A stretch of 47,802 bases of DNA, taken from NCBI GenBank assembly GCA_034722035.1, contig JAYENK010000021.1:1-47802 (forward strand). The letters run 5' to 3'. The notes beneath the pieces are model-generated. The model saw only the letters and a list, made by a program, of their open reading frames with translations, was not told the DNA's origin and ran no database searches. This stretch comes from JAYENK01 sp034722035 (GTDB lineage: Bacteria > Patescibacteriota > Patescibacteriia > Patescibacteriales > UBA12075). This document shows, piece by piece, positions 7,875-17,789 of this stretch. Position numbers and translations under genes: made by a program. How positions within the stretch are numbered: the stretch's first letter is position 1; each line of letters opens with the position of its first letter.

Positions 7875-10535
7875 ATGCTCAAAAATTCTAAAATCCTAAT
7901 CCTAATTTTAACTGCACTAATAACTCTTAGTGTTGGTTCTTTTGCTTTTGCCCAAGATAATTTAGGGTTAAATCAGGCGGCCAATATTGGTTTATCAACT
8001 CCGGCTGAGTCGGATTTGCGCATGGTATTGGTAAATATTATTCGTTATTTGCTTGGTTTTGTCGGTATTATCGCAGTGGCGGTTGTGCTTTATGCCGGTT
8101 TTCTTTGGATGACTTCAACCGGTCGGCCGGATCAATTAATTAAGGCAAAAAAAATGTTAACCGGTGGTATGGTCGGGCTCATTATTATTTTGAGCGCGTT
8201 TGCTATCGTTACTTTTATTGTTAATTTGTTTGAAGGCGGCGGCGGTTTGGGACGGAGCGGACGACCGGATGGACCCGGTTATGGTATCGGCGCGCTTGGC
8301 GCTTGTGCAATTGAAAGTGTATATCCGGCGCCGGGACAAGTGGATGTACCGCGCAATACCTCTATTATTGTTACATTTAAGAAAGATGTTGACGCTGATA
8401 CTATTTGTGATGATGATAACGACAATGATCTGTGCGATAATAATGAAAGTATTATTCCAGAAAATATTCATATTTATCAGTCAGCACAGGGAAACTCTTG
8501 TCAGTGGGCAACAGACCATTATGAAAATTGTGTCGGGACGAATGTTGGCAATGTTAATGTTACTCAGACTGGGGCAAATGATCGAACATTTGTATTTGAC
8601 CCGATTCCTCTTTTGGGTAATCCGACTAGTAACACAAAATATTCGGTTCGGCTTGATGAGGCAATTACCGACACTGACGGCAATAGTATTTTTGATGATT
8701 GTAAAAATATTGATTCTATGATCTGGAGCTTTGATGTTTCTAATCGGCTTGATTTGGTTCCACCGCAGGTAAAAGAAAATGGTGTTATTCCGGTGCCAGA
8801 CAGCACGAAGGATCAAAGAGTCGAAAGCGTAGCTGTAGCTGCTGTTGGCAGAATTACAGTTAGTGAACTACCGCAGGCAGAGATAGTGGCAGCAGCTGTT
8901 TATGACTCTGGATCAGGTGTGGCAGCTGTTGATGGTTTGGTGATTGATCCTAATAATAGTGAAGAAGGTCTAGTAGATGTAAATTTGCCTGGTGGAGGTG
9001 ATGGTGTTACAGCACAGCTTAGTCGTAAGGGTACGTCAATATTATTGGGAAGTGCTACTTTTAATGGTCAAACAGTTGTTTTTCCTGGATATTTTACTCT
9101 CACTGCAGAAAACGATGTAGCTGCCGGTAATTTATGGACGATTAATTTAACAGCTCGAAAAACATCTGACACTCTCACAGTTGGTTCGGTCACTTATCAT
9201 TTTGTCCCAGCAGGAACAACGGTTGAAGCTGATGATGGATTGATAAATACAAATACAGACATTAATACGGTTGCTTCGAATATTTATAATAAAATTAATG
9301 GTGACATTCAGGTAGTGGGCGCGACTAATCCAGGCGCGCCTAGCCCAATTATTGATTTAAAGGCGAATAGCCTAGGTGTAGCTGGCAACAGTATTCAACT
9401 TTGGACAAATAATAGTGATTTGTTTACTTTTGATCCAATGCATGATGGTGCTGATTCAGAAATTACTATGGTAACAGAAAGTGGTGGCATAAAAGACGAA
9501 CCGCGCAACGTTACGATTCGAATTGATTTTAATGAAGCAATTAGCCCAGTGTCTGTGTCAGGAGACAGTACTGATGTTTCTGATGTGATACAGGTCAGGT
9601 GTTTAAGCGGTAGTTGTACTGAAGGTATATTTGTTTGTGGCGCTAACACTTGTGTAAATGGTCATTTTGAAGTGTCAAATCAATATCAAACAATTGATTT
9701 TACATCAGAGATTGAATGTGGGGTCAACAGTTGTGGTGAGAAGATTTATTGTTTACCATCAAATAGTCATTTGGAAGTATGGATGCAGGCGGCTAGTCTG
9801 GAAGATTGTGTTGATAATGGCAATTGTCTTAGTAAACAAGATTTTAATACTTGTTCAAATCTTGGAGCAACCGCTATTGGTAATCATTGTAATAATGGAA
9901 CAAACTATTATTCATATAGCGTTGACATGGATGGTATAATGGATACAGCTAATAATTCATTAGATGGTAACCGCAATAATTATGCTGATGGGCAGGTTAG
10001 CGATTATGAACAGAATCCTCCAGAAGTAGTCGCGGATGGAGATAATTATAAATGGAATTTTTGGGTGAGTGATTTAATCGATACCGTTCCTCCAATAATA
10101 AATGATATAAGTCCGGGAATAAATGATTCTGATGCGGAATTGGACGTTCCGATTGAAGTTGAGTTTAGCAAGCCAATGTTATCCAGCTCGCTTAAAACCG
10201 GTCAGTCTAAATCACGAGTTGGTGAAGATTTAATAACCCACCGGCATATTAATCTTTGGGCGTATAACAATCGAGCAACCGGTTATTGGGTTACTAATAA
10301 AATTAATTTGGATGAAAATGATTATCCGGACACCACCACTGTTTATATCAACCATTCGCTTTTCGGTCCACTCTTGACTTACCGTACCCAAATCGGTTCC
10401 GGTGTACTGGACATATATCAGAATTGTTTTCGGCCGGCTGAGGATGCAAGAGCAGAAGCAGATGAGTGTACTGGTGATGATTTTAATTCTTGTTGTGATG
10501 GAGAGGAAGACATAACCGATAGGTGTGATGATTGA
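7875..10535 (+). CDS. Giant-type surface protein with T4SS-pilin-like N-terminus (paralogue 1)
   Basis: An 886-aa membrane-linked surface protein. A signal peptide ends near AFAQ|DN, followed by two hydrophobic helices (about 52-75 and 92-115: IRYLLGFVGIIAVAVVLYAG, then GGMVGLIIILSAFAIVTFIV). This matches the pilin-like domain common in Patescibacteria annotated as type IV secretion system pilin. A Gly/Pro linker leads to Ig-like domains: one near 150-290 with the bacterial Ig-like pattern (VPRNTSIIVTFKKDVD), another near 720 (DAELDVPIEVEFSKPM). Asp-rich loops and paired cysteines suggest an extracellular location. ATG 7875 is preferred to TTG 7842, because the TTG lies in the repeat and adds residues before the signal peptide. 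It is a tandem paralogue of the gene at 11044. Confidence 0.75.
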   Translation: MLKNSKILILILTALITLSVGSFAFAQDNLGLNQAANIGLSTPAESDLRMVLVNIIRYLLGFVGIIAVAVVLYAGFLWMTSTGRPDQLIKAKKMLTGGMVGLIIILSAFAIVTFIVNLFEGGGGLGRSGRPDGPGYGIGALGACAIESVYPAPGQVDVPRNTSIIVTFKKDVDADTICDDDNDNDLCDNNESIIPENIHIYQSAQGNSCQWATDHYENCVGTNVGNVNVTQTGANDRTFVFDPIPLLGNPTSNTKYSVRLDEAITDTDGNSIFDDCKNIDSMIWSFDVSNRLDLVPPQVKENGVIPVPDSTKDQRVESVAVAAVGRITVSELPQAEIVAAAVYDSGSGVAAVDGLVIDPNNSEEGLVDVNLPGGGDGVTAQLSRKGTSILLGSATFNGQTVVFPGYFTLTAENDVAAGNLWTINLTARKTSDTLTVGSVTYHFVPAGTTVEADDGLINTNTDINTVASNIYNKINGDIQVVGATNPGAPSPIIDLKANSLGVAGNSIQLWTNNSDLFTFDPMHDGADSEITMVTESGGIKDEPRNVTIRIDFNEAISPVSVSGDSTDVSDVIQVRCLSGSCTEGIFVCGANTCVNGHFEVSNQYQTIDFTSEIECGVNSCGEKIYCLPSNSHLEVWMQAASLEDCVDNGNCLSKQDFNTCSNLGATAIGNHCNNGTNYYSYSVDMDGIMDTANNSLDGNRNNYADGQVSDYEQNPPEVVADGDNYKWNFWVSDLIDTVPPIINDISPGINDSDAELDVPIEVEFSKPMLSSSLKTGQSKSRVGEDLITHRHINLWAYNNRATGYWVTNKINLDENDYPDTTTVYINHSLFGPLLTYRTQIGSGVLDIYQNCFRPAEDARAEADECTGDDFNSCCDGEEDITDRCDD

Positions 10536-10542
10536 TAGTATT

Positions 10543-11030
10543 AATTTCTGAATTTTCAATTTTCAAACAATTTTCAATTATTTAATTTTTGAATTAGCAA
10601 AATAATAAGGAGGATTTTATGCAATATGACTTGGGGGACAGGACAATAAAATTTAGTAAGAACGTAGTTAAGCTGTTAAAGACAATAAAACAGAGTAGTA
10701 TTAATAGAAATATAATTTCACAGTTACTTCGGTCCGCTACTAGCATAGGTGCGAATTATTGCGAAGCTAATAATGCAAGTTCAAAAAAAGACTTCAGGAA
10801 CAAGATGTATATTTCTAAAAAAGAAATACAAGAAACTAAATACTGGATAGAGTTGTTAGCAGAAACTAATAAAGAAAAGAAAAAAGAGTTAAGAGTATTA
10901 TGGCAAGAAGCGCATGAATTATCATTAATATTTAATAAAATCTGTAATTCATTAAATAAAAAAAGTAAGTTTTAATAATTTCAAAATTCAGACATTTAAA
11001 AATTGTTTGAAAATTGAAAATTCAGAAATT
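10543..11030. mobile_element. Inverted-repeat-flanked element carrying a four-helix-bundle gene
   Basis: A perfect 32-bp inverted repeat bounds the element. The left arm 10543-10574 begins AATTTCTGAATTTTCAATTT and the right arm 10999-11030 is its exact complement. The only gene inside is the four-helix-bundle ORF 10619-10975, with its own strong Shine-Dalgarno. The layout (terminal inverted repeats around a TIGR02436-like ORF) resembles the intervening sequences known inside 23S rRNA genes of other bacteria, but here it sits between two protein genes. No clear target duplication is visible. The term mobile is inferred from structure and from the related gene-less copy at 7736-7855. Confidence 0.6.
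10619..10975 (+). CDS. Four-helix-bundle protein (23S rRNA IVS / Avd-like)
   Basis: A 118-aa protein of the four-helix-bundle family found in 23S rRNA intervening sequences and, as Avd, in diversity-generating retroelements. Typical features are LGDRTIKFSKNVVKLLK, the central SQLLRSATSIGANYCEANNA and the following KKDFRNKMYISKKEIQETKY. Its biochemical role is not established; Avd relatives bind nucleic acid. AAGGAGG (10607-10613) lies 5 bases before ATG, an optimal ribosome binding site, whereas nearly all neighbouring genes have none. No reverse transcriptase or template repeat is seen nearby, so a retroelement role is unlikely here. It is flanked by the 32-bp inverted repeats described separately. 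Confidence 0.85.
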   Translation: MQYDLGDRTIKFSKNVVKLLKTIKQSSINRNIISQLLRSATSIGANYCEANNASSKKDFRNKMYISKKEIQETKYWIELLAETNKEKKKELRVLWQEAHELSLIFNKICNSLNKKSKF

Positions 11031-11043
11031 ATTAAGCCTTTTG

Positions 11044-14000
11044 ATGCTTAAAAAATATAAAATTCTAATAAGTTTAATTGCCGCTCTAATTACCCTTAGT
11101 GTCGGTTCTTTCGCTATGGCTCAAACCGATCTCGGTCTAAATTCGGCTGCAAACCTTGGGCTTCAAGACGGTGGCGGCGATGCGCGTGATTTAATTATTC
11201 GGATTGTTCAATATTTGCTTACTTTTGTCGGTATTATCGCGACGGTGGTGGTTCTTTATGGCGGTTTTCTTTGGATGACGGCCGGGGGGCGGGCCGAGCA
11301 GATTAGAAAAGCCAAACAGGCACTTGTATCCGGCATTGTTGGGGTTATTATTATTTTGTCTGCCTTTGTAATTGTTACTTTTATTGTGAATTTGACTCAG
11401 GATAGCTTGTCGCCGACTTGCGATGCAATTTGTGGTCCTGGCACTAAGTGCTGTAATGGCAGTCCGGATTATTGTATTGCCAATGCTAATATTTGTTGTG
11501 TGGCTGAAGGACCGGCTGGATTTTGCTTGCCTGGTGAATATTGTTGTGCCGGTGGCTGCCAGGCTACACCTTGTTTTGGTGGTGGGGTCGGTCTTAGTTT
11601 CTCAGTCACAGATACTATTCCAGATGACGGACAAAGCGGAGTAATACGAAATGTTCGTTTGATTTTTAATTTTAATAAGACGATTAATTCGGCTACAGTT
11701 GACGCAGCAAGTTTTGAGGTTTTAGATTCTGGCGGATTGGTAATTTCAGGTGATATTGCGGTAAGCGGTAATAAGATAATTTTTCAGCCGGATACGGGTA
11801 CTTGTCCGGTTAATGAATGTGATGCGGACCGTTGTTTTGCGGACAGTGAAAATGTAATTGTTCGTGCTCATACCGCTATAGAAAGCACTTCCGGTGATTC
11901 ACTTGAATGGATTTACCCTGTAACCGGTCCACCAATTGCTTGCAACGCAGCTAATCCGTGTGAAATTACCTTTGATGTGGGTAGTGAAATTGATTGTGAT
12001 GACCCAACAGTAGGACTTGATTTTGATCAAATATGTGCCGGGCCAGGAAACACGGTAATTGTTACTGCTAGCGATGGCTCAGGTGTGGCTGATGTTCTAT
12101 TGGCGATAAACGATGGTACGAGCGATATATATAATAACTCAGCAAACGCGAGCGGAGCTTTGACTTTTTCTAATATTTTTAATTTTGATGGAAGCACTTA
12201 TCCTGCCACTGTGATTGTTACCGCTACTGCCAATGACATTGATTCACATAGTGCTAGCCGTTCAGAGACAGCAACAGTAAGGCCGGGTCATTGTTGTAAT
12301 CGCTTATTGGATGAATTACTGGGAGAGTTCGGGGTTGATTGCGGCGGTCCTTGTGCTGCTTGTGATGGAGCTGCTTGTGGAATTAGTTTAAATGATGATT
12401 GTGATGACGCGGGCATTGCTTGCCACGCTAGAGATGATGTTTGTTCATCTCGTTATTGTGATTGTACGGCTATGGGTGGTGCCGAGTGTCAGGATGCCGG
12501 CTACATTGCTGGTATTGATGATTGCTGTATTTGTCAGCAACAACCAATAATTGACTGGATTACACCAATGGGCGGATTTTGTCGGGACGGTGTAACCTTA
12601 ACTAATACAGCTTGCTTAAGTGATCAATATTGTATTGATAACGAAGTTACAGCACACACTTGTGATCGGGATACAGCTAATGCGGCGCGTTTAAATTTGA
12701 TAACTATTTATGGAAGAAATTTTGGTGATGACCCAGGGACAGGCGGAGTAACCATTGGTGGGCAAAATGCTTCATTGGCTAGTGTAATATCGGGATGTAC
12801 TAGTGATTATTGGACTAACACTGCAATTACCGTGCAAGTTCCAAATACAGTTGATGATGTCGGTTTTCCCGATCTTGAAGTTATTATAACAACCAATAAT
12901 GGGTATTTTGATTCAAACCAGGATTTACCAGCCGAAGAACCGGTTTTTGAGTTTATTATTAATACAATTTCCCGTCCCGGGCTTTGTGATATTAATCCGG
13001 TGAGTGGTCCACCAGAAACGACAAATATAACATATTTTGGCATGCAGTTAAATCTTGCTAATGCTTATTTTGGTAATATTTTCAGTCCGATTGAAGCTTT
13101 AAATTCTGCACTTAATACACAAGCAACTGTGCCTCAGCTCAATCCGGGAGTGATCAGTACTTTTGCCATTGATGCGCAAACATATAGTAATTATCTGGAT
13201 TTTACAGTGGAAGAAGTAACATCACCCGGACCGGAAATAATAAGTTTTGATCCGATTAACGGTGCGCCCGGAACTTATGTAACGATTCATGGGAGTGGCT
13301 TTGGGGATACGCGTGGGGAAGTGATTAGTGATGTTTATTTTGGAGCGGTTGGGTCAGACGAGGCTGAATATGATTTTCCGGCAATATGTGATGGTGGTAT
13401 TTGGAATGACGGACAGGTAATCGTAAAAGTACCGACTGCCTTAAGTAATGGCGACGTAAGAGTTATTAGCATGGATGTTATTGATGTTGCTGTTTCTGAT
13501 ATTGATACCGGCTCTGACGTTTTTACTGTTAATGATTTACTTCGACCCAGTCTTTGTAGCTTAGTACCTTTGGCTCAAGATTTAGGACAAGAAATTACTT
13601 TGGCCGGTGAATATTTTGGTCCGGATGCAAATAGAACAGTTCGTTTTCATCCTGGTACAGACAATACGATAATAGCTGCCAATAATCAAGATACAACTGA
13701 CTATAATCAAGTCGTTGCAACAACCACACTTGATGCTTTAACCGGTCCGGTAAGGATGGTTAGAAATGATTCTGGCTTAGACATAGAAGGTAATAGTATG
13801 AATTTAACAATCGGCACTTGTTTGGATGCGCCAGTACCGGACGATGCTTGCGTTGGATCAGATGTTTGTTGCGCGCCTGGCACTTTTCGTGAAGGGCAGT
13901 GTCAGACAAACACTGATGCTTGTAATTTGGAAGCTGGCGCCGCGGTTTATGAGTGGGATTTTAGTACGCGAGCAGAGGGTGGTGATATAGGTGATCCATG

Positions 14001-17000
14001 TTCTGATAGTGATCTCACAACTTGTAATGACGCTCTTCCTGAATGTCAAAATGGTTTGATTTGTGACGAAAATAATAGCTGTACTTGTCAAATGTCTTGC
14101 GACACTAATCCAGCAACACCAGCGGTATGTGATATGGCATTAGATATATGTGCTAGTATACCCGGTGATTATGTTTGTAGTCCGGATGATGGTTGTATTT
14201 GTGTAGAAGCTGTGCCAGGTGACAGTTGCCAGGGTAGGGCGGAGCAAACCGGGGAGTGTGCTCCGGAATTTTGTCCGAATTCAGCCGGTTATTGTAGTCC
14301 AAATGATGACACTGACGCGAATCAGGGGTCTTGTGATTTTGATTGTGGCGGAGCTAGTGGATATGAAAACATAAATGATCGTTGTGAAATAAATAATACG
14401 GAAATTGATTGCGTGGGTAATTTTACTGATGCATCAAATAATCCGATAAAGGCTGAGTGTCAAGAATATCCAAGTGGAAGTGAAGATTACTATTGGCAAT
14501 ATTTCACTACAGCTAGCTGTCCGACTAATTGGACAAAAATTCCAGGAAATATTTGTATTTCTACTAGCTCAATAGCATCTATTACGTGCTCAGAAACAAC
14601 AGAGATTTGCCCCGTTGGTTTTACCTGTAACAAAACAAATGAAAATTGTGTAGCTGATAACGAGATTTGCCCGGGCCGAGCCGATTGTACAACGGCTGAT
14701 AGATGTATATTAGAGAATAATGATATTTGTGAATGTTGTTGTGAGGTAGGTTTTGATGCTAGAGACTGTTGCTCGCCTTTGACTTGCGCCGGTTCGTGCG
14801 GAGAAGGCACAATTGATCGTGATGGTGATGGATCTCCTGATGATACTAATAGTGATGGAACAAATGATCGATTAGGATATTGTACTGGTTGTGCGGACGC
14901 AGGCACTACTGTCGTTGATCACGACGTGGCTTGTAATTGTTTTGGGCATTCGGATAAATTTTGCGATGAAACTGTTGGTGATGATTTAGACAATGATGGT
15001 AATCCCGATGGCATTTGTGTTGATTGCGGTCAATTAAGTCGAGATGAATGTATGACTGAATCAGGTTGTTGTTTGGACGCGATGAACTCCGATGTTTGTC
15101 GCGGGACTATTATTAATAACATTGGTGATGGTGAAAAAATGGCTAGTGGTTCTTGCGCTTACTATGATTGTACAGCTCCTTATTCAAATGGAACAGTGGC
15201 TTGTGCTAGCACAACTATGCTTTTGAGTGGTATTCATGATAATTTAACAACCTGTACAACAACTTGTCCGCTTAGTGGTGGCTTACTTCCTGGCTTTGAT
15301 TGTTATAATATAACTGAAGATGATTGTAATTTACTTTGCGCCGGTAGCGCTTATGATTGTATGGGTACGGCAAATCCGCCGCCAAACGATGATTGTCTTT
15401 GTTGCTGTGATGTTAATGTGATAGATGAATGTCCAGAATCGCTTGATTGCCAGGAAGCAGATCCTTGCGAAAATGATGATCGCGGGCTTTGCTGTGGTTG
15501 CACCGATGATGCAAGTTGTGGGACGCTGACTTTAATCGGTTGTGGCACGGATTCATGTTGTCGTGGACGGCCAAATGTTAATAGTACTATTCCAAGCGAT
15601 GATGATGATGATATTTGTCATAATGCCGCTATTAGTGTGACCTTTGATAAGGTGATGGATCCTGGCAGTATGATTAATAATTTTTATTTGGTTGGTGAAT
15701 ATGTTGGCGCTTGCCCGGATAATACGCAATATTTAGTATATAATAATGATAGCAGGAGAGAAAATAAAAACTTTTTTGTTCAGATGAAAAATAAATTTAT
15801 TTTTGGTTTTACTAAAATTTGGAACAATATTTGGGGATCAGATTCAGCGATTGCTTATGTCGCGCCACAGTCAATATATAATTATTGCGCGGTGCCGGGT
15901 TCGATTAATTCAGAGATAATATCCGGAAAAACTACAGTTACTTTTTTCCCGCAAATTTTACTAGACCCCGATCGGAGTTATTATGCGATTGTTAAGGGAG
16001 ACAAAGATTTAGATAGCAGTGAAGGCGTTTTAGATAGATGGGGAATTGGAATGAATGCGTCCGGTATTAGTCCGTCAGGCAATGCTACAACTAATATCAC
16101 TTTTAATGGCATTGAATATACTAATTCATATATTTGGAATTTTACTACCTTGGAGGCAACGGATGGCAGTGGTGTTTGCACAGTTGATCGTGTTGATCTT
16201 CAGCCCCAATCTTATTTATTCCAGACTGTTGTTGATGATGTCGGGGAAAATGATGACAATCCTGATGATGATGAAAGTTTTGACACGGAAAATGATTCTG
16301 ATAAAGCTTTTGGTGTTAAAGTTTATAGCGAAAACAATCAGATTTTAGCGCCAATTCCGAATACTTATGATTGGAATTGGACTTGGACGATTGATGACAC
16401 TGATGTTGTTTATTTTTCGGCTGATCCTAATGCAGATTGGCCGATTCTTGGCGACAAGCGTTTAGTTGAAGTTGTTGATACCGTCGTTGATGACAATACA
16501 TATGTGCGAGCGGTTTTAAATATCATTGATAATGATTATAGCTTGGGTGGTAATGGCACGCGAGATGCGTCGCAAGTCTATGTCTTTATTTGTCAAAATC
16601 CTTGGCCACCGATTGATGCTAATACCGGAGAATGGAGTCCTTGGACTGATGGTGGTGGAAATTGTACTTTTGATAATAATGACAATAATGACGATGATTG
16701 TGCTAACACAAATTTTGCCATGTATTATTGCCGTGATGCTGGCGAGCCTGGTACTTTTGATGATTTACCGATTATTGGTTTTGCATCTGGCGGTGAACAG
16801 GTAATTCGTGAGCGTGATGGCGATATTTTAAAAGAAGTATTTTTCCCGCGCGGAGTAATTCCTTCGGCTACTACTACTGTTACTGTTAATAGCATTGATA
16901 CCGGTTCGACCGTAGAAGTAAAGTGGAATGAAATTGTTTCAGTTGCTAGTTATCGTTTATATTGGGGAATGAATTCCGGCACTTATGATGACTTTGCCAC

Positions 17001-17772
17001 AATTCAAAATAGTGGCGCTTATGCCAGTGATAACGAACAAGTATCTTGCTCCGAAGACGCTAATGTTATTACTTGCACAGTGAACGAGCTGGAAAACAAT
17101 AATATTTATTATTTTACCCTAAGTTCAGTGAACGCAAATCAGGCTGAGAGCGGATTCTATAATGAAGAAATGGTTTTGGTTGAGGATATTGCCGGTTTAG
17201 TTGCCCCGACTAATTTAGTAGCGACTAGTACCGATTCTCAAGTTGAATTAGAATGGGACGAGGTTGTGGGTGCCAGTGGTTATAGAGTATATTTTAAAGG
17301 TGGTACAGGATGTAATAATGTGGTTGATTTTCCACCAGATTGTTATGCTGAATCATATGATGCTGACACGGATTTGGGAGTAAATCTTTCTGGTTTTAGT
17401 AATGGAATTATTTATTATTTTGCAGTGACGACTTATGATGAATATGGTAACGAAGAAGTATATTCAAGTGAAGTTGAGGTTCATCCTTTTGAAACACCTA
17501 ATAACTTAAGTGTTTCCGCAATATCTGATACAGAAATAGAATTAAATTGGGTTTTAACGTCCGAAGGAGTGGTTAATACTAATATTTATTGGGGGGATAC
17601 AATAAGTGGTGATTATTTGCTTGACTCAGATTCTGAGAACGAAGTAATTGATACTTATACCATTGATAATTTGAGTTCAACTACCGCTTATTATATAATA
17701 ATAGCTAGTGAAAATTCTCAAGGTGAAGAAAATTTTTCCAATGAAGTCGTGCAAGAGGCTTGGAATAATTAA
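11044..17772 (+). CDS. 2242-aa pilin-anchored, Cys-rich giant surface protein (paralogue 2)
   Basis: By far the largest gene here. The N-terminus parallels the 7875 gene: signal peptide (VGSFAMAQ|TD), LGLNSAANLGL, then two membrane helices (QYLLTFVGIIATVVVLYGG and GIVGVIIILSAFVIVTFIVN). After it come cysteine-rich modules (CGPGTKCCNGSPDYC type), an Ig-like domain, IPT/TIG-like domains (NLITIYGRNFGDDPGTGGVT; TYVTIHGSGFGDTRGEV), a long stretch of further Cys-rich modules (about residues 910-1510), another Ig-like domain (AISVTFDKVMDPGSM), and three fibronectin type III-like repeats at the C-terminus (NLVATSTDSQVELEWDEV). The many cysteines imply disulfides outside the cell. It is likely an adhesin-like filament or host-contact protein; that is inference. 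ATG 11044 is chosen over TTG 11014, which lies in the element's arm. Confidence 0.8.
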   Translation: MLKKYKILISLIAALITLSVGSFAMAQTDLGLNSAANLGLQDGGGDARDLIIRIVQYLLTFVGIIATVVVLYGGFLWMTAGGRAEQIRKAKQALVSGIVGVIIILSAFVIVTFIVNLTQDSLSPTCDAICGPGTKCCNGSPDYCIANANICCVAEGPAGFCLPGEYCCAGGCQATPCFGGGVGLSFSVTDTIPDDGQSGVIRNVRLIFNFNKTINSATVDAASFEVLDSGGLVISGDIAVSGNKIIFQPDTGTCPVNECDADRCFADSENVIVRAHTAIESTSGDSLEWIYPVTGPPIACNAANPCEITFDVGSEIDCDDPTVGLDFDQICAGPGNTVIVTASDGSGVADVLLAINDGTSDIYNNSANASGALTFSNIFNFDGSTYPATVIVTATANDIDSHSASRSETATVRPGHCCNRLLDELLGEFGVDCGGPCAACDGAACGISLNDDCDDAGIACHARDDVCSSRYCDCTAMGGAECQDAGYIAGIDDCCICQQQPIIDWITPMGGFCRDGVTLTNTACLSDQYCIDNEVTAHTCDRDTANAARLNLITIYGRNFGDDPGTGGVTIGGQNASLASVISGCTSDYWTNTAITVQVPNTVDDVGFPDLEVIITTNNGYFDSNQDLPAEEPVFEFIINTISRPGLCDINPVSGPPETTNITYFGMQLNLANAYFGNIFSPIEALNSALNTQATVPQLNPGVISTFAIDAQTYSNYLDFTVEEVTSPGPEIISFDPINGAPGTYVTIHGSGFGDTRGEVISDVYFGAVGSDEAEYDFPAICDGGIWNDGQVIVKVPTALSNGDVRVISMDVIDVAVSDIDTGSDVFTVNDLLRPSLCSLVPLAQDLGQEITLAGEYFGPDANRTVRFHPGTDNTIIAANNQDTTDYNQVVATTTLDALTGPVRMVRNDSGLDIEGNSMNLTIGTCLDAPVPDDACVGSDVCCAPGTFREGQCQTNTDACNLEAGAAVYEWDFSTRAEGGDIGDPCSDSDLTTCNDALPECQNGLICDENNSCTCQMSCDTNPATPAVCDMALDICASIPGDYVCSPDDGCICVEAVPGDSCQGRAEQTGECAPEFCPNSAGYCSPNDDTDANQGSCDFDCGGASGYENINDRCEINNTEIDCVGNFTDASNNPIKAECQEYPSGSEDYYWQYFTTASCPTNWTKIPGNICISTSSIASITCSETTEICPVGFTCNKTNENCVADNEICPGRADCTTADRCILENNDICECCCEVGFDARDCCSPLTCAGSCGEGTIDRDGDGSPDDTNSDGTNDRLGYCTGCADAGTTVVDHDVACNCFGHSDKFCDETVGDDLDNDGNPDGICVDCGQLSRDECMTESGCCLDAMNSDVCRGTIINNIGDGEKMASGSCAYYDCTAPYSNGTVACASTTMLLSGIHDNLTTCTTTCPLSGGLLPGFDCYNITEDDCNLLCAGSAYDCMGTANPPPNDDCLCCCDVNVIDECPESLDCQEADPCENDDRGLCCGCTDDASCGTLTLIGCGTDSCCRGRPNVNSTIPSDDDDDICHNAAISVTFDKVMDPGSMINNFYLVGEYVGACPDNTQYLVYNNDSRRENKNFFVQMKNKFIFGFTKIWNNIWGSDSAIAYVAPQSIYNYCAVPGSINSEIISGKTTVTFFPQILLDPDRSYYAIVKGDKDLDSSEGVLDRWGIGMNASGISPSGNATTNITFNGIEYTNSYIWNFTTLEATDGSGVCTVDRVDLQPQSYLFQTVVDDVGENDDNPDDDESFDTENDSDKAFGVKVYSENNQILAPIPNTYDWNWTWTIDDTDVVYFSADPNADWPILGDKRLVEVVDTVVDDNTYVRAVLNIIDNDYSLGGNGTRDASQVYVFICQNPWPPIDANTGEWSPWTDGGGNCTFDNNDNNDDDCANTNFAMYYCRDAGEPGTFDDLPIIGFASGGEQVIRERDGDILKEVFFPRGVIPSATTTVTVNSIDTGSTVEVKWNEIVSVASYRLYWGMNSGTYDDFATIQNSGAYASDNEQVSCSEDANVITCTVNELENNNIYYFTLSSVNANQAESGFYNEEMVLVEDIAGLVAPTNLVATSTDSQVELEWDEVVGASGYRVYFKGGTGCNNVVDFPPDCYAESYDADTDLGVNLSGFSNGIIYYFAVTTYDEYGNEEVYSSEVEVHPFETPNNLSVSAISDTEIELNWVLTSEGVVNTNIYWGDTISGDYLLDSDSENEVIDTYTIDNLSSTTAYYIIIASENSQGEENFSNEVVQEAWNN

Positions 17773-17789
17773 TAAATTAAAATAAAAAT

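Noticed and set aside
10543..11030. Diversity-generating retroelement based on the Avd-like gene
   Set aside because: No reverse transcriptase, no template/variable repeat pair and no target gene with a C-type lectin end are found in the window.
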